Source of the DNA: Pseudoselenomonas ruminantium
GTDB taxonomy: Bacteria; Bacillota; Negativicutes; Selenomonadales; Selenomonadaceae
DNA length: 50,510 nucleotides
Direction of reading: 5' to 3'
NCBI GenBank assembly: GCA_902780915.1
Contig: CACZHK010000026.1
Coordinates: forward strand, 1 to 50,510
This document shows, one piece after another, positions 16,859 through 25,499 of this stretch; position 1 is the stretch's first letter; each line of letters opens with the position of its first letter. The translations under genes were made by a program, and so were the position numbers. The notes beneath the pieces were generated by a model. The model was not told where the DNA came from, searched no databases, and worked only from the letters and a program-made list of their open reading frames with translations.

Positions 16859-17845
16859 TCAAAGAAGCTTCTTCAGTTCAGCCAGCAGTTCTTCCTGGCT
16901 GACAGCGTAGGTGCCAAGCTTTGCCACTACCACGCTGGCAGCCAGGTTTGCCAGGAAGGCACCGTCCTTGGCCTTGAGTCCTCCTGCCAGCGCCATGGCA
17001 AAGACGGCTATGACTGTATCCCCTGCGCCGGACACATCAAAGACATCCTGGGCGCGGGTGGGAATATGCTCCGTATCCTGCTCCCGCACCAGGGACATGC
17101 CCTTTTCCGAGCGGGTGACAATGATGTTCTTGAGCTTGTACTTCCGCATGATATAGTGGGCAGCCCTTTCCACCTGGAGATCCTCATTCTTGATGCGGTC
17201 AATGAGGATTTCATTGACTTCCTTTACGTTGGGCGTGATGTAGTCAGCCTTGGCATACTTGAGCCAGTTGGTTCCCTTGGGATCCACCACCACAGGCACG
17301 CCGTGGTCATGGCAGGCCTTGATGATCATCTGGCAGGAAGCCTCAGTGCAGGCTCCCTTGCCATAGTCGGAGATGATCACTGCATCCAGGCTCTCTGACA
17401 GCTTCTGCTCCACGTAATTCTGGAGCCGGGCAGCATAATGCGCCTCAATGGGATCATCTTCCTCGAAGTCCAGCCTGAGCATCTGCTGGTGGCCGCCTAT
17501 GATCCTGAGCTTGGTGGTGGTGGGGCGGTTGGTACTAACAAGTCCCTTGTAATCAATGCCTTTGGCAGTGAGCTTGGCCATCAAACTGTCGCAGTGGTAG
17601 TCATCCCCCACATAGCCTGCCACAGAAGTCTGGCAGCCCAGCAGCGCCAGGTTGTGGGCCACGTTGGCAGCACCGCCCAGGGTTTCCTTCTCTCCTGTCA
17701 CATGGGTGATGGGCACAGGCGCTTCCGGGGAAATGCGGGTGACCTCACCATAATAATACTTGTCCAGCATTACATCGCCCACTACCATTATCTTGCACTT
17801 GTGGGTCTTTTCCTCTACGAAATCATACAGAGCCTGTATTTCCAT
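16859..17845 (-). CDS. D-glycero-beta-D-manno-heptose-7-phosphate kinase, copy A
   Basis: A 328-residue PfkB-family kinase matching the kinase half of HldE (RfaE domain I). KIMVVGDVMLDKYYYGEVTRISPEAPVP is the signature N-terminus, with GGAANVAHNLALLG, IISDYGKG, VVVDPKG, and the catalytic [17 protein letters not shown] near residue 270. It stands alone, without the adenylyltransferase domain, which is a separate gene at 19029. It lies 12 bases upstream of hldD. A second, diverged kinase is at 19529. Confidence 0.88.
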   Translation of the reverse strand: MEIQALYDFVEEKTHKCKIMVVGDVMLDKYYYGEVTRISPEAPVPITHVTGEKETLGGAANVAHNLALLGCQTSVAGYVGDDYHCDSLMAKLTAKGIDYKGLVSTNRPTTTKLRIIGGHQQMLRLDFEEDDPIEAHYAARLQNYVEQKLSESLDAVIISDYGKGACTEASCQMIIKACHDHGVPVVVDPKGTNWLKYAKADYITPNVKEVNEILIDRIKNEDLQVERAAHYIMRKYKLKNIIVTRSEKGMSLVREQDTEHIPTRAQDVFDVSGAGDTVIAVFAMALAGGLKAKDGAFLANLAASVVVAKLGTYAVSQEELLAELKKLL

Positions 17846-17867
17846 CAGCTGTTACCTCTCTTTCCCT

Positions 17868-19004
17868 TTAAGAAGGGGCGATGCCGTGACCTAAATCTAT
17901 GACCCGGCAGCTGTAATCGCCGGGGTGAAGGGGGAGCCTATAGGCAGGCATCCCGCCGTATTTCTCCAGCAGCTCGTCTGCGTATTCCATCACCGTGTCT
18001 ACGGGAATATTCTTCATGCAGGCCATGTGCTCTGCCCCCTCTTTGGGGCACTCATGGATTCTGCAGGGGTGGCAGGGCTCGGGTGTCTTCACCAATATGT
18101 CCTTGCCATCATAGGGGGAGAAGCCCGTCACAGGGGACGAGCCAAACATGGTGACGACAGGCACATTCATGGCCACGCCCACATGCATGGGGCCGGAGTC
18201 CGTGGTGAGGAAGAGGCAGCAGCGCCTGAGCAGCCCTGCCAGCACTCCCAGGCTCACCTTGCCGGTGAAGACCTTGAGATTATTGCTTTCCCTCTCCTCC
18301 ATATCTTCTATGCAGCTTTCCACCAGATCCAAGTCCATGGGACCGCCAAAGAAAGCCACATGGTAGCCCCGGCGGATGAAACGGTCAGCACACTGGGCGA
18401 AATACTCCTTGAGCCAGCGCTTGGTGAGCCAGCTGGCCCCGATATTGAAGGCGATGACCTTGGCTTCTTTGGTGAAAGTCTCCTGCCAGAGACGGTCAGC
18501 CTTGTTCAGGGCCGCCTCGGGGATAGTCATCTCCAGCCCTGCATCATCTATCTTTTCAACCCCCAGGAACTTCCTGAGCACATCAAAATGTGCCTCCACC
18601 TGATGCTTGATGAAATGCTCATTGGCCATGACCCCGTCAAAAAACAGCGAAAAACCGGGCTTGGAGTAGCCCACGATGTGGCCGCCCCCGGAAAAGGCCG
18701 CCAGGGCCGAGGCCCGTTCATTGCGGTGAAGGTTGATCACCAGATCAAAATGCTTTGCCCGCACCTTCATGATAAACTTCAAGAACGCACCTGGGTGATT
18801 GTCTTCCCCTTTTTTGTCCAGGAACAGGCACTCATCCAGATGGGGATTGTACTCCACCAGATCTCTGAGTTTCTTGTCTGCCAGCAGGGTAATCCTGGCC
18901 TGAGGATAGTTCGCCCTGAGAGTTCGCAGCACCGGCGTGACCAGCATCAGATCCCCCAGGTGCATCAGATTGATGACCAGGATATTCCTATACTCTTTCA
19001 GCAT
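17868..19004 (-). CDS. GT9 family heptosyltransferase (WaaF/WaaC-like)
   Basis: A 378-residue GT9 protein. NILVINLMHLGDLMLVTPVL is the family start. FDLVINLHRNERASALAAFSG and VIAFNIGASWLTKRW mark the linker, and LLRRCCLFLTTDSGPMHVGVAMNVPVVTMFGSS is the ADP-heptose-binding end. It is embedded among the ADP-heptose synthesis genes, so it is a good candidate for the first heptosyltransferase of the inner core. The start has AGGGG upstream. Confidence 0.88.
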   Translation of the reverse strand: MLKEYRNILVINLMHLGDLMLVTPVLRTLRANYPQARITLLADKKLRDLVEYNPHLDECLFLDKKGEDNHPGAFLKFIMKVRAKHFDLVINLHRNERASALAAFSGGGHIVGYSKPGFSLFFDGVMANEHFIKHQVEAHFDVLRKFLGVEKIDDAGLEMTIPEAALNKADRLWQETFTKEAKVIAFNIGASWLTKRWLKEYFAQCADRFIRRGYHVAFFGGPMDLDLVESCIEDMEERESNNLKVFTGKVSLGVLAGLLRRCCLFLTTDSGPMHVGVAMNVPVVTMFGSSPVTGFSPYDGKDILVKTPEPCHPCRIHECPKEGAEHMACMKNIPVDTVMEYADELLEKYGGMPAYRLPLHPGDYSCRVIDLGHGIAPS

Positions 19005-19028
19005 TTCTTTCCCCTTACTCTCCCCGGC

Positions 19029-19502
19029 TCAGCAGCCCTTGTCCCCGGATATCTTCTTGATGACATTGGTGGTGGAGCGCCCCTCCACCATCTGCACGAA
19101 ATGCACCCTGCCGCCGTAGGACTGCACTATTTCAGCTTCCGGCAAGGTGTCCAGAGTGTAGTCACCGCCCTTGACGTAGACAGCAGGGCGCACCTTGGCT
19201 ATGAGGCTCTCGGCAGTCTGTTCCCCAAAGAGCACCACATAATCCACAGACTTCAAGGCCCCCACTACTTCTGCCCTGTCAAGCTCACTGTTGATGGGGC
19301 GCGCGGAGCCTTTCAGCCGCCTTACTGATTCATCAGTATTCAGGCCCAGCACCAGGCAGTCTCCCTGAGCGCGGGCTTCATTCAAGTAGCGTACGTGACC
19401 CGCATGGAGGATGTCAAAGCAGCCGTTGGTGAATACTACCCGCTGCCCTGCCTCCCTGAGAGCCGCACAAAAATCTTCTATTCTTTCAGCCGGTATCAGC
19501 AC
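19029..19502 (-). CDS. D-glycero-beta-D-manno-heptose-1-phosphate adenylyltransferase
   Basis: A 157-residue nucleotidyltransferase equal to the C-terminal half of HldE (RfaE domain II). The ATP site is [18 protein letters not shown] (His-x-Gly-His), and [16 protein letters not shown] and [16 protein letters not shown] follow. The start is GTG with GGAAGG upstream. In E. coli this domain is fused to the kinase; here the two parts are split genes with a GT9 gene between this one and kinase A and with kinase B directly upstream. Confidence 0.9.
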   Translation of the reverse strand: MLIPAERIEDFCAALREAGQRVVFTNGCFDILHAGHVRYLNEARAQGDCLVLGLNTDESVRRLKGSARPINSELDRAEVVGALKSVDYVVLFGEQTAESLIAKVRPAVYVKGGDYTLDTLPEAEIVQSYGGRVHFVQMVEGRSTTNVIKKISGDKGC

Positions 19503-19528
19503 TTCGATGCCTTCCTTCCAGTTGATGA

Positions 19529-20518
19529 TTATTTTTGCAAAGCCTGCCGCAGCTCTTCGACAGACACCGTAGCCGTGCCCAGCTTGCGCACGGCGATGCC
19601 GGAGGCGATGTTGCTGAGCTCTGCCGCCTTCTCGGGGCTGATGCCAGCCGCCAGCGCCAAAATCACTGTAGCCACGCAGGTATCACCTGCACCGGACACA
19701 TCGTAGACCTCGCTCTTGTCAGACACGGGAATCACATGGACAGCCCCGTCCTTTTCCACCAGGATCATGCCCAGTTCCCCCCGGGTCACCAGCACGCCTT
19801 CGGCAGACAGCAGGCTCAGAAGTTCCTGAGCAGCCTCGATGACCGCCTCCTCATCCGGCAGGTTCCTGCCCACGGCCGCAGCAAGTTCTGCATCGTTCTG
19901 CTTCACATAGCAGATGCCCTTGAAGCTCTTCACATCATAGCGGGAATCCACCATGGTGGGAATGCCGTGCTCCCTGGCATACCTGATGATGGCCTTCCTG
20001 AGCTTCGGCGTCACCGTGCCAGAGCCATAATCACTGAGGACGATGCCCTGCATCTGGGGCAGGACCGATTTGATATATTTCAGGAGTTCCTTCTCGTGCA
20101 TCTCAGTAAGAGGCTCATGGCACTCCTTGTCCACCCGCACAATCTGCTGGCTGACAGTGGCCCTGCCCCCCGCAATGATGCGGGTCTTTGAAATGGTGGG
20201 CCGGTTCTCGTCCGTCAGCAGGCCCTCAATATGGGCGCCGTTCTTGCGCAGGACTTCCTTCAGCCCCTCGCCGCCACTGTCATGGCCCAGAAGCCCCACG
20301 GCAAAGACGCTGCCTCCCAGAGTAGCCACATTGTTCACTACATTGGCGGCACCGCCTGCCACGATGACCTCTTTCTGCTGCTCCAGCACCAGCACGGGAG
20401 CCTCCCTGGAAATGCGGGAAATCGTGCCCTGCAGGTAAATATCTGCCACCACATCCCCCAGCACAAGGATGCGTCGGCCTTCTAGTTCATCCAGCAAAGA
20501 GAGCAATTCTTCTTTCAT
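19529..20518 (-). CDS. PfkB-family heptose-7-phosphate kinase-like protein, copy B
   Basis: A 329-residue paralogue of kinase [30 protein letters not shown] aligns with the HldE kinase start, and [24 protein letters not shown] and the catalytic [17 protein letters not shown] are all kept. It differs in the sugar-contact regions and is directly followed by the adenylyltransferase gene. Both kinases keep active-site residues, so neither looks dead. Either the two are redundant or this one acts on another sugar phosphate such as a different heptose; that is inference. GGAGG precedes the start. Confidence 0.8.
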   Translation of the reverse strand: MKEELLSLLDELEGRRILVLGDVVADIYLQGTISRISREAPVLVLEQQKEVIVAGGAANVVNNVATLGGSVFAVGLLGHDSGGEGLKEVLRKNGAHIEGLLTDENRPTISKTRIIAGGRATVSQQIVRVDKECHEPLTEMHEKELLKYIKSVLPQMQGIVLSDYGSGTVTPKLRKAIIRYAREHGIPTMVDSRYDVKSFKGICYVKQNDAELAAAVGRNLPDEEAVIEAAQELLSLLSAEGVLVTRGELGMILVEKDGAVHVIPVSDKSEVYDVSGAGDTCVATVILALAAGISPEKAAELSNIASGIAVRKLGTATVSVEELRQALQK

Positions 20519-20530
20519 ACGCTGCCTCCG

Positions 20531-22075
20531 TCACCAGGGAGTGAACTCCCACTTGAAATTAAGGGCATTATCCTCATTCCTGTACTGCTTGAACTGCACG
20601 ATCAGCTGGGAACAATGCATATCGTGGAACCAGTAATATTCTGTCTTGTCCAGCCTGAATTTACCATTATCCAGGTTATAGGCTGTGCCAATCACCAGGC
20701 GGTCACGGGGAGTCACCCGATAGCTCAGCCCCATCATGAACTTGCGGGAAAAGCTATCCAGATCATAATCGTAAAGGCTGTTCCTGGTATTGGCCCGAGA
20801 ATAGGCGAAGGTGGCATAGCAAGCCCAGCGGTCATCGAACTTCTTTGTGGTAGCCAGGCTCCAGCTGAAGCCCCTGACAGTTGAATCATTATAAGTTTCC
20901 TGGGCAATTGAATAGGTTACGCTGGGGTTCAGGAACCACCGTCCCCCCAGGGGAATGCCGTCACGGCTGAGAGTCACGCCGTAATAACGGCGGGTACTGT
21001 CAACGTTCTTCTTGCTCCAATGTCCCAATTCATAGTTAAGAGAATAGTGCAAATGAGTGGTGCCAATGCGCCGCCCATATTTATAGTAGAAAAAGGGCTC
21101 TCTTTTGAACCAGACCTCATTGCTGTCTTGATAGTAACCATAGCGAAGCTCATAGCTGCTATGGCCTACATTCCAGTTGATATTTCCCGAGCTGCGGGCA
21201 CCCGCCTTGGAGTTGGCGTAAAGATTCAGCCTGCCGCTTACCCTTCTCGCAATAGGTATGCCAATGTCATGGGAAATCCACACCCCATCTTTCCTGGAAT
21301 ACCCCACCCGCGGCAACTCCTGTTGCTCTTCTTTCTTCAAATCCACCACATGTCTTGGCTTGGTGTAAAGGCAGGCCCCCTTCACCCAGATGCCCACGTG
21401 CTCCATGACAATCTTATCCTCAGGATAGATAGTCATTTTCTTGACAGTCTGGTGGTAATCGGGCCTTTTGGCTCCGCATTTTGTGGCGGTGCCATCGTAG
21501 ACCACAATCCTGTCAGGGTAGAACTCAAAACGCTTGCCGGTCACATAGTAATGGTCAACTTTGCCGCTGGCCTCATCCATGGTGCCTAGCTTGTTGCGGT
21601 AATTGTATACAGTATTGACACCATCCAGGATGACACGGCTCTGCCCTGGTGTCAGCTGCAGCATATGGGACTTGCCGGGAATCTCGATGTCATTGGTCTT
21701 GAGATTGCCCCTTACCTCCCCTTCAGGAGAGTCAAACTGGTGCCTGTCCAGCTGGATGATATGCACTTTGCCTGTGGCCGTGAATTCGCCCGTTTCCTCG
21801 TTATAGGTGAGGTCATCTCCTTCAAAGGCCATGGGCGAAGCTTTCTTGGGGTCCACAGGATGGCGCAGGTTCTGCGCCATCTGATTTGTGTCTTCCACTA
21901 GCTGCTGCTGCTCTTCCGTCAGCATATTCTCCCTGGCCAGGCGGCGCTGGTTCTCTATGAAGTCCAGGCGGCGGGTGCCCGTATTGGTATCCGACTCATA
22001 CTGCGCAAAAGCCTGAGCAGGCAGCAGAGTCATCAGCGACAGAAGCGCCGCGCAAGCTTTCCTTTTATTCTTCAT
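20531..22075 (-). CDS. lptD: LptD-like outer-membrane LPS assembly barrel
   Basis: About 514 residues from the ATG at 22075; an upstream frame extension adds 33 residues that do not look like protein. A signal peptide (MKNKRKACAALL...AFAQ) is followed by an OstA/LptA-like beta-jellyroll part with the repeated pattern FEGDDLTYNEETGEFTATG and KVHIIQLDRHQFD. A C-terminal region rich in alternating aromatic strands (about residues 240-514) fits a beta-barrel ending in W. The protein is far shorter than proteobacterial LptD (about 780), as expected for Negativicutes. It heads the LPS operon, so export and heptose synthesis appear to be expressed together. Confidence 0.8.
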   Translation of the reverse strand: MKNKRKACAALLSLMTLLPAQAFAQYESDTNTGTRRLDFIENQRRLARENMLTEEQQQLVEDTNQMAQNLRHPVDPKKASPMAFEGDDLTYNEETGEFTATGKVHIIQLDRHQFDSPEGEVRGNLKTNDIEIPGKSHMLQLTPGQSRVILDGVNTVYNYRNKLGTMDEASGKVDHYYVTGKRFEFYPDRIVVYDGTATKCGAKRPDYHQTVKKMTIYPEDKIVMEHVGIWVKGACLYTKPRHVVDLKKEEQQELPRVGYSRKDGVWISHDIGIPIARRVSGRLNLYANSKAGARSSGNINWNVGHSSYELRYGYYQDSNEVWFKREPFFYYKYGRRIGTTHLHYSLNYELGHWSKKNVDSTRRYYGVTLSRDGIPLGGRWFLNPSVTYSIAQETYNDSTVRGFSWSLATTKKFDDRWACYATFAYSRANTRNSLYDYDLDSFSRKFMMGLSYRVTPRDRLVIGTAYNLDNGKFRLDKTEYYWFHDMHCSQLIVQFKQYRNEDNALNFKWEFTPW

Positions 22076-22157
22076 GGAATAATCCCTCTCAGTCAAAGTA
22101 ATCCTATCCCATATAGTACAACATCTATTGCTTTTACGCAAATATATCCTAAATATA

Positions 22158-22188
22158 ATAGGCCTCCCAAACAACTTGGGAGGCCTAT
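22158..22188 (-). terminator. Rho-independent terminator after the secreted repeat protein gene
   Basis: A 13-bp perfect inverted repeat (ATAGGCCTCCCAA with its complement around a five-base loop), directly after the stop of the gene at 22192. It separates that gene from lptD. The T-rich tail is weak (ATTATATTT). Confidence 0.8.
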
Positions 22189-22191
22189 CGC

Positions 22192-23112
22192 TTACTCTGC
22201 CACCGTAGCCACGCCGTAGAGGCTTTCTTCATTCTTCGTCTGGATATAAAGCTCAGTGCCCTCAGGCAGGTCAATGTTCTTGCCCTTGACAAAGGCACCG
22301 CCGATGATCCCGATGGGGCCCAAGAGCAGCATGCCTGCCACGCTGGCACCTGCAGCCATGGCCATGTGCTTCATTTCCTGCTTGGACTCCTCGCCCACGT
22401 AAGTGTCAACCTCAGTACCGTCAACGGACTTAGTCTTGTTGAAGTCTATCAGCACCTCAGCGTCGCGGCCGAAATTCTTGGCCTGCTTGACTTTTTCCAC
22501 CACGCCGGTGCCCGGCTCACCCTTGGCGAAGATCAGGCTGCCGTCCACAATGACATCCTCAGCCACCTTGTAACGGACTGTGTCGCCAGCTTTCAGATTC
22601 TTGGCATTCACCCGGTCGGCCAGGGCCACCTTGATCAAGGTATTGGCAGGCACCTGCACCCGCTCCAAGGGCACGGTCTCAGCTCCAAAGGAAGCCTTGC
22701 TCAGCTTGTTTATGCGCCCTCTGAAAGTGCCTTCCTCTGTCTTGCCCACAAGGGCCAGTTCCATATCAGACAGACGGGTTTCCACAGGCTTCATGCTCAC
22801 CTGATGGTCTATATTCCATTCCACCGCATTGAGCTGGGCCAAAATGGAAGGGCCGGAAACGTTGGTATAGAGTTCCTTGTACAGGGCATCCACCCTTGCC
22901 ATCAGGCTGCCTTCCCTATGCTTGCCATCATAGTCCTTCTCCAGCTTGTTGAGCCGTTCCATGACAGCCCCCGTCTGCTCGTTGCCATAGGTATCTTCCT
23001 CCATCATGGCCAGCTTGGCCTGCACCGTCTCCGGCACAGCCGCAGCCGCTATGCCCATAGTGGTCACCAGAAGCATGACCGTCAAAAGCAGGCTGATAAT
23101 CTTCTTGCCCAT
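22192..23112 (-). CDS. Secreted repeat protein with C-terminal hydrophobic segment
   Basis: A 306-residue exported protein of unknown function. Residues 1-25 are a signal peptide. Residues about 35-150 contain four or more imperfect repeats built on the pattern Gly-x4-Arg-Leu/Val-x2-Leu followed by Tyr/Phe-x-Gly, such as GAVMERLNKLEKDYDG, GSLMARVDALYKELY and GTFRGRINKLSKASFG. Residues about 155-260 form a beta-rich domain (VPANTLIKVALADRVNAKNL, GDTVRYKVAEDVIVDG), reminiscent of SAF/Slp-like domains in envelope proteins, and a Gly-rich hydrophobic helix near residue 255 ends it. I know of similar proteins only from Negativicutes. Confidence 0.75.
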   Translation of the reverse strand: MGKKIISLLLTVMLLVTTMGIAAAAVPETVQAKLAMMEEDTYGNEQTGAVMERLNKLEKDYDGKHREGSLMARVDALYKELYTNVSGPSILAQLNAVEWNIDHQVSMKPVETRLSDMELALVGKTEEGTFRGRINKLSKASFGAETVPLERVQVPANTLIKVALADRVNAKNLKAGDTVRYKVAEDVIVDGSLIFAKGEPGTGVVEKVKQAKNFGRDAEVLIDFNKTKSVDGTEVDTYVGEESKQEMKHMAMAAGASVAGMLLLGPIGIIGGAFVKGKNIDLPEGTELYIQTKNEESLYGVATVAE

Positions 23113-23146
23113 GTGAAATCCTCCCTTTCCCTATTTGAAATCAGTA

Positions 23147-24070
23147 TCAACACGTTAGTTTAGATCCTTCATATTGGCTGACCTTGCTTTCCGGCTCATG
23201 CAGTCCCGCAGGCTCCGGATGGATCACGATGTCAAAGCCGCCGAAGGCCTTGCGTATCCGCCCTTCCAGCTCGTCACAGACAGCATGGACATGTGAAAGG
23301 TGCATATTGCCATCAAAAAGCAGGTGCACATCCAGCAGGCGGTAGGACCCTGAGCGACGGGTGCGCAGGCAGTGGAATCCCCTCACCTCGGGAGCGCTCC
23401 TCAGTATGCGCCCTATCTTTTCCTCGTCCTCCTCAGGCAGGCTGGCATCTGTGAGCTCAAGTGCCGAAGACCTGATCATGTGCCAGCCCTCACGGAAGAT
23501 AATCCCCGCCACAAAGATAGCGATGATGGCATCCATAGCCGCCCAGCCTGTCACCTGCATGGCAAAGAGGCCTACCAGCACTCCCACGGAAGTCCAGATA
23601 TCTGCCCGCAGGTGCAGGCCGTCTGCCTCCAGCGCCTGGGAATGGGTCAGCCTGGCCACGTGCAGGAGCCTCCGTGACACCAGCAGATTGATGATGATGG
23701 AGATCAGCATGATGACCACGCCGTAGCCCAAATTCTCCGGCACAGCCCCGCCTTCCATCAGCCCCAGCACCGCCTCATGGACAATGGCTGCGGCCGCAGC
23801 CACGATCAGAAGCGCTTCCGCCGCTGCCGACAGATTCTCAAACTTCCCATGACCATATTCATGCTCCACATCAGGCGGCTGGACAGATTTACGCACCGCC
23901 AGCCAGGCTATGAGCGCCGCCAGCAGATCCACCCCTGAATGCAGGGCTTCCGAAATGAGGCTGACTGCCCCAATATACAGCCCGATAAAGAGCTTCATCA
24001 AGACCAGGACACTATTGGAAATAATAGACAAATAAGCTGTCCGCTGCTTCAGCCTGTCGTTCTCATCCAT
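23147..24070 (-). CDS. Cation diffusion facilitator (CDF) family metal exporter
   Basis: A 307-residue CDF transporter with six helices and a cytosolic C-terminal domain. The metal site is SEALHSGVDLLAALIAW (His-x3-Asp) in helix 2, with the matching Asp-x3-Asp-like site AMDAIIAIFVAG in helix 5. HEYGHGKFENLSA is the loop hallmark. The C-terminal part (YRLLDVHLLFDGNMHLSHVH) is the ferredoxin-like dimer domain. It exports zinc, iron or manganese by proton exchange; the metal cannot be told. GGGGGG precedes the start. Confidence 0.92.
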   Translation of the reverse strand: MDENDRLKQRTAYLSIISNSVLVLMKLFIGLYIGAVSLISEALHSGVDLLAALIAWLAVRKSVQPPDVEHEYGHGKFENLSAAAEALLIVAAAAAIVHEAVLGLMEGGAVPENLGYGVVIMLISIIINLLVSRRLLHVARLTHSQALEADGLHLRADIWTSVGVLVGLFAMQVTGWAAMDAIIAIFVAGIIFREGWHMIRSSALELTDASLPEEDEEKIGRILRSAPEVRGFHCLRTRRSGSYRLLDVHLLFDGNMHLSHVHAVCDELEGRIRKAFGGFDIVIHPEPAGLHEPESKVSQYEGSKLTC

Positions 24071-24080
24071 AGAATCCCCC

Positions 24081-24518
24081 CTAATAGGACTTCCTGTTGG
24101 CTCTATCCTGTTTTTCCTTCCACTCGTTGATATAGGCTACAATTTTATGCAAAGGCGAAGCTATCCCATAGCGGCAAGGCCTCCTGCCCACTGAATTTCT
24201 CTCCAGCACCTCTTTGGTATCATAGGCCTGCATCTCAGAGCTGAAGATCTCATAGGTTTCCTGATGGCGGTCAAAACGCATCCTGTAAAGGTAGCGCCTG
24301 TTCCTGTCAGCCTTGACCACTGCCACCTGCGCATCGATGATATCCTCGGGGGCAGTCCCCTCAGGCACACCTCCCTCAGGGCCTATGACAATGGAGCTTA
24401 CGTCCACGTAATACCCGGAAAACCCTTCTGCATCCACGAACTGCATATCCTCTGCACAAGCAAAAGGACTCAGGCAAAGCATCAAAAGCGCCCAAAGCCC
24501 TGCGATTTTTCCTCTCAC
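24081..24518 (-). CDS. Small secreted protein of unknown function
   Basis: About 145 residues from a GTG at 24518, chosen because AGGGGAGG stands seven bases upstream; the frame also opens 11 codons earlier at an ATG without a site. A signal peptide (GKIAGLWALLMLCLSPFACA) is followed by a domain with FVDAEGFSGYYVDVSSI and YLYRMRFDRHQETYEI, a short beta-rich pattern seen in surface-exposed proteins of this group. It is close to the CDF gene, ten bases away. I do not recognise the family. Confidence 0.65.
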   Translation of the reverse strand: MRGKIAGLWALLMLCLSPFACAEDMQFVDAEGFSGYYVDVSSIVIGPEGGVPEGTAPEDIIDAQVAVVKADRNRRYLYRMRFDRHQETYEIFSSEMQAYDTKEVLERNSVGRRPCRYGIASPLHKIVAYINEWKEKQDRANRKSY

Positions 24519-24600
24519 ATCCCAGCCTCCCCTTTTCGTACTTTGATACAACAGTAGATATTATACCGCAGATGCCCAAAAATCGCCACAGCCGCAGCCA

Positions 24601-24631
24601 ATAAAAAATGGCTGCCGCTTGCGCGGCAGCC
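24601..24631 (-). terminator. Rho-independent terminator of the PTS operon
   Basis: GGCTGCCGC and its complement form a nine-bp stem with a four-base loop, followed on the minus strand by ATTTTTTATT. It lies 35 bases after the IID stop. Confidence 0.88.
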
Positions 24632-24666
24632 CAGCAGAGAAACAATGGATTGTGAAAAATTGTATC

Positions 24667-25485
24667 TTATGCGAAGAGGCCGATGGCGTAGCCACAGATG
24701 CCCAGCGCAAAGAGACCGATGATGATGACCAGGGGGTTCACGCCCTTCTTCAGGAGTGCCATGCAGGCGAAGGTCATGAGCAGGGGCACGATGCCAGGCA
24801 TCAGGCTGTCCAGGATGCTCTGGACAGTGACTACAACCTGGTCGCCCTGGCTGTTCACATAGGAGGACATGACCAGCGGCATATTGACCGTGGTCCATTT
24901 TGCCACCAGAGCGCCCATGACCAGGAGGCCCAGGACGCTGGCGCCCTCAGTGAGGTAACGCATACGGTTGCCGCCCACTTCGTCCACCAGCTCCGTGCCC
25001 TTCTCAAAGCCGTACATAACGCCGTACCAATGAGTGAGCAGACGGATGGCATTGAAAGCGATGAAGAAAATCAAGGGGCCGATGATGCTGCCGGTGAGGG
25101 CGATGCCTGCGCCGAGAGCTGCCAGCACCGGACGGAGAGTACCCCAGAAAATAGGATCGCCCACGCCGGCCAGAGGACCGATGAGACCGACCTTCACGCC
25201 GGAGATGGTCTGGTCGCTGATGTCAGCGCCGTTGGCACGCTTCTCCTCCATAGCGGCAATGATGCCCATGATGGGGGTTGCAAGGAACGGCTGGGTGTTG
25301 AAGAACTCCAGGTGGCGCTTCAGAGCCTGATTCAGCTCCTCACCCTTGTAGAGCTTCTTGAGGGCCGGGATCATGGAGACGCAGAAGCCGATGGACTGCA
25401 TACGCTCGAAGTTGAAGGAACCCAGCAGGAAGTTTGAACGAATAAAGATATTGATAAGGTCGCCCTTAGTAAGCTTCTTTTCCAT
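24667..25485 (-). CDS. PTS mannose-family IID component
   Basis: A 272-residue membrane protein of the EIID-Man family. KLTKGDLINIFIRSNFLLGSFNFERMQ is the family start, GVKVGLIGPLAGVGDPIFWGTLRP is the conserved loop, and the last helix is at the C-terminus. It forms the membrane channel with IIC. The operon reads IIB, IIC, IID; spacing to IIC is 14 bases, with GGAGG before the start. Confidence 0.93.
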   Translation of the reverse strand: MEKKLTKGDLINIFIRSNFLLGSFNFERMQSIGFCVSMIPALKKLYKGEELNQALKRHLEFFNTQPFLATPIMGIIAAMEEKRANGADISDQTISGVKVGLIGPLAGVGDPIFWGTLRPVLAALGAGIALTGSIIGPLIFFIAFNAIRLLTHWYGVMYGFEKGTELVDEVGGNRMRYLTEGASVLGLLVMGALVAKWTTVNMPLVMSSYVNSQGDQVVVTVQSILDSLMPGIVPLLMTFACMALLKKGVNPLVIIIGLFALGICGYAIGLFA

Positions 25486-25499
25486 ATTTGCTTTCCTCC

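Noticed and set aside
15815..17398. A 527-codon open frame on the plus strand opposite gmhB, hldD and kinase A
   Set aside because: It is the mirror of three clearly real minus-strand genes; its sequence is low-complexity Leu/Val/Ala typical of antisense reading of GC-rich codons and has no ribosome site or family pattern.
22075..22174. Extending the lptD product upstream to an earlier Met
   Set aside because: The extra 33 residues would come before a proper signal peptide and have no ribosome site; the ATG at 22075 begins the signal peptide directly.
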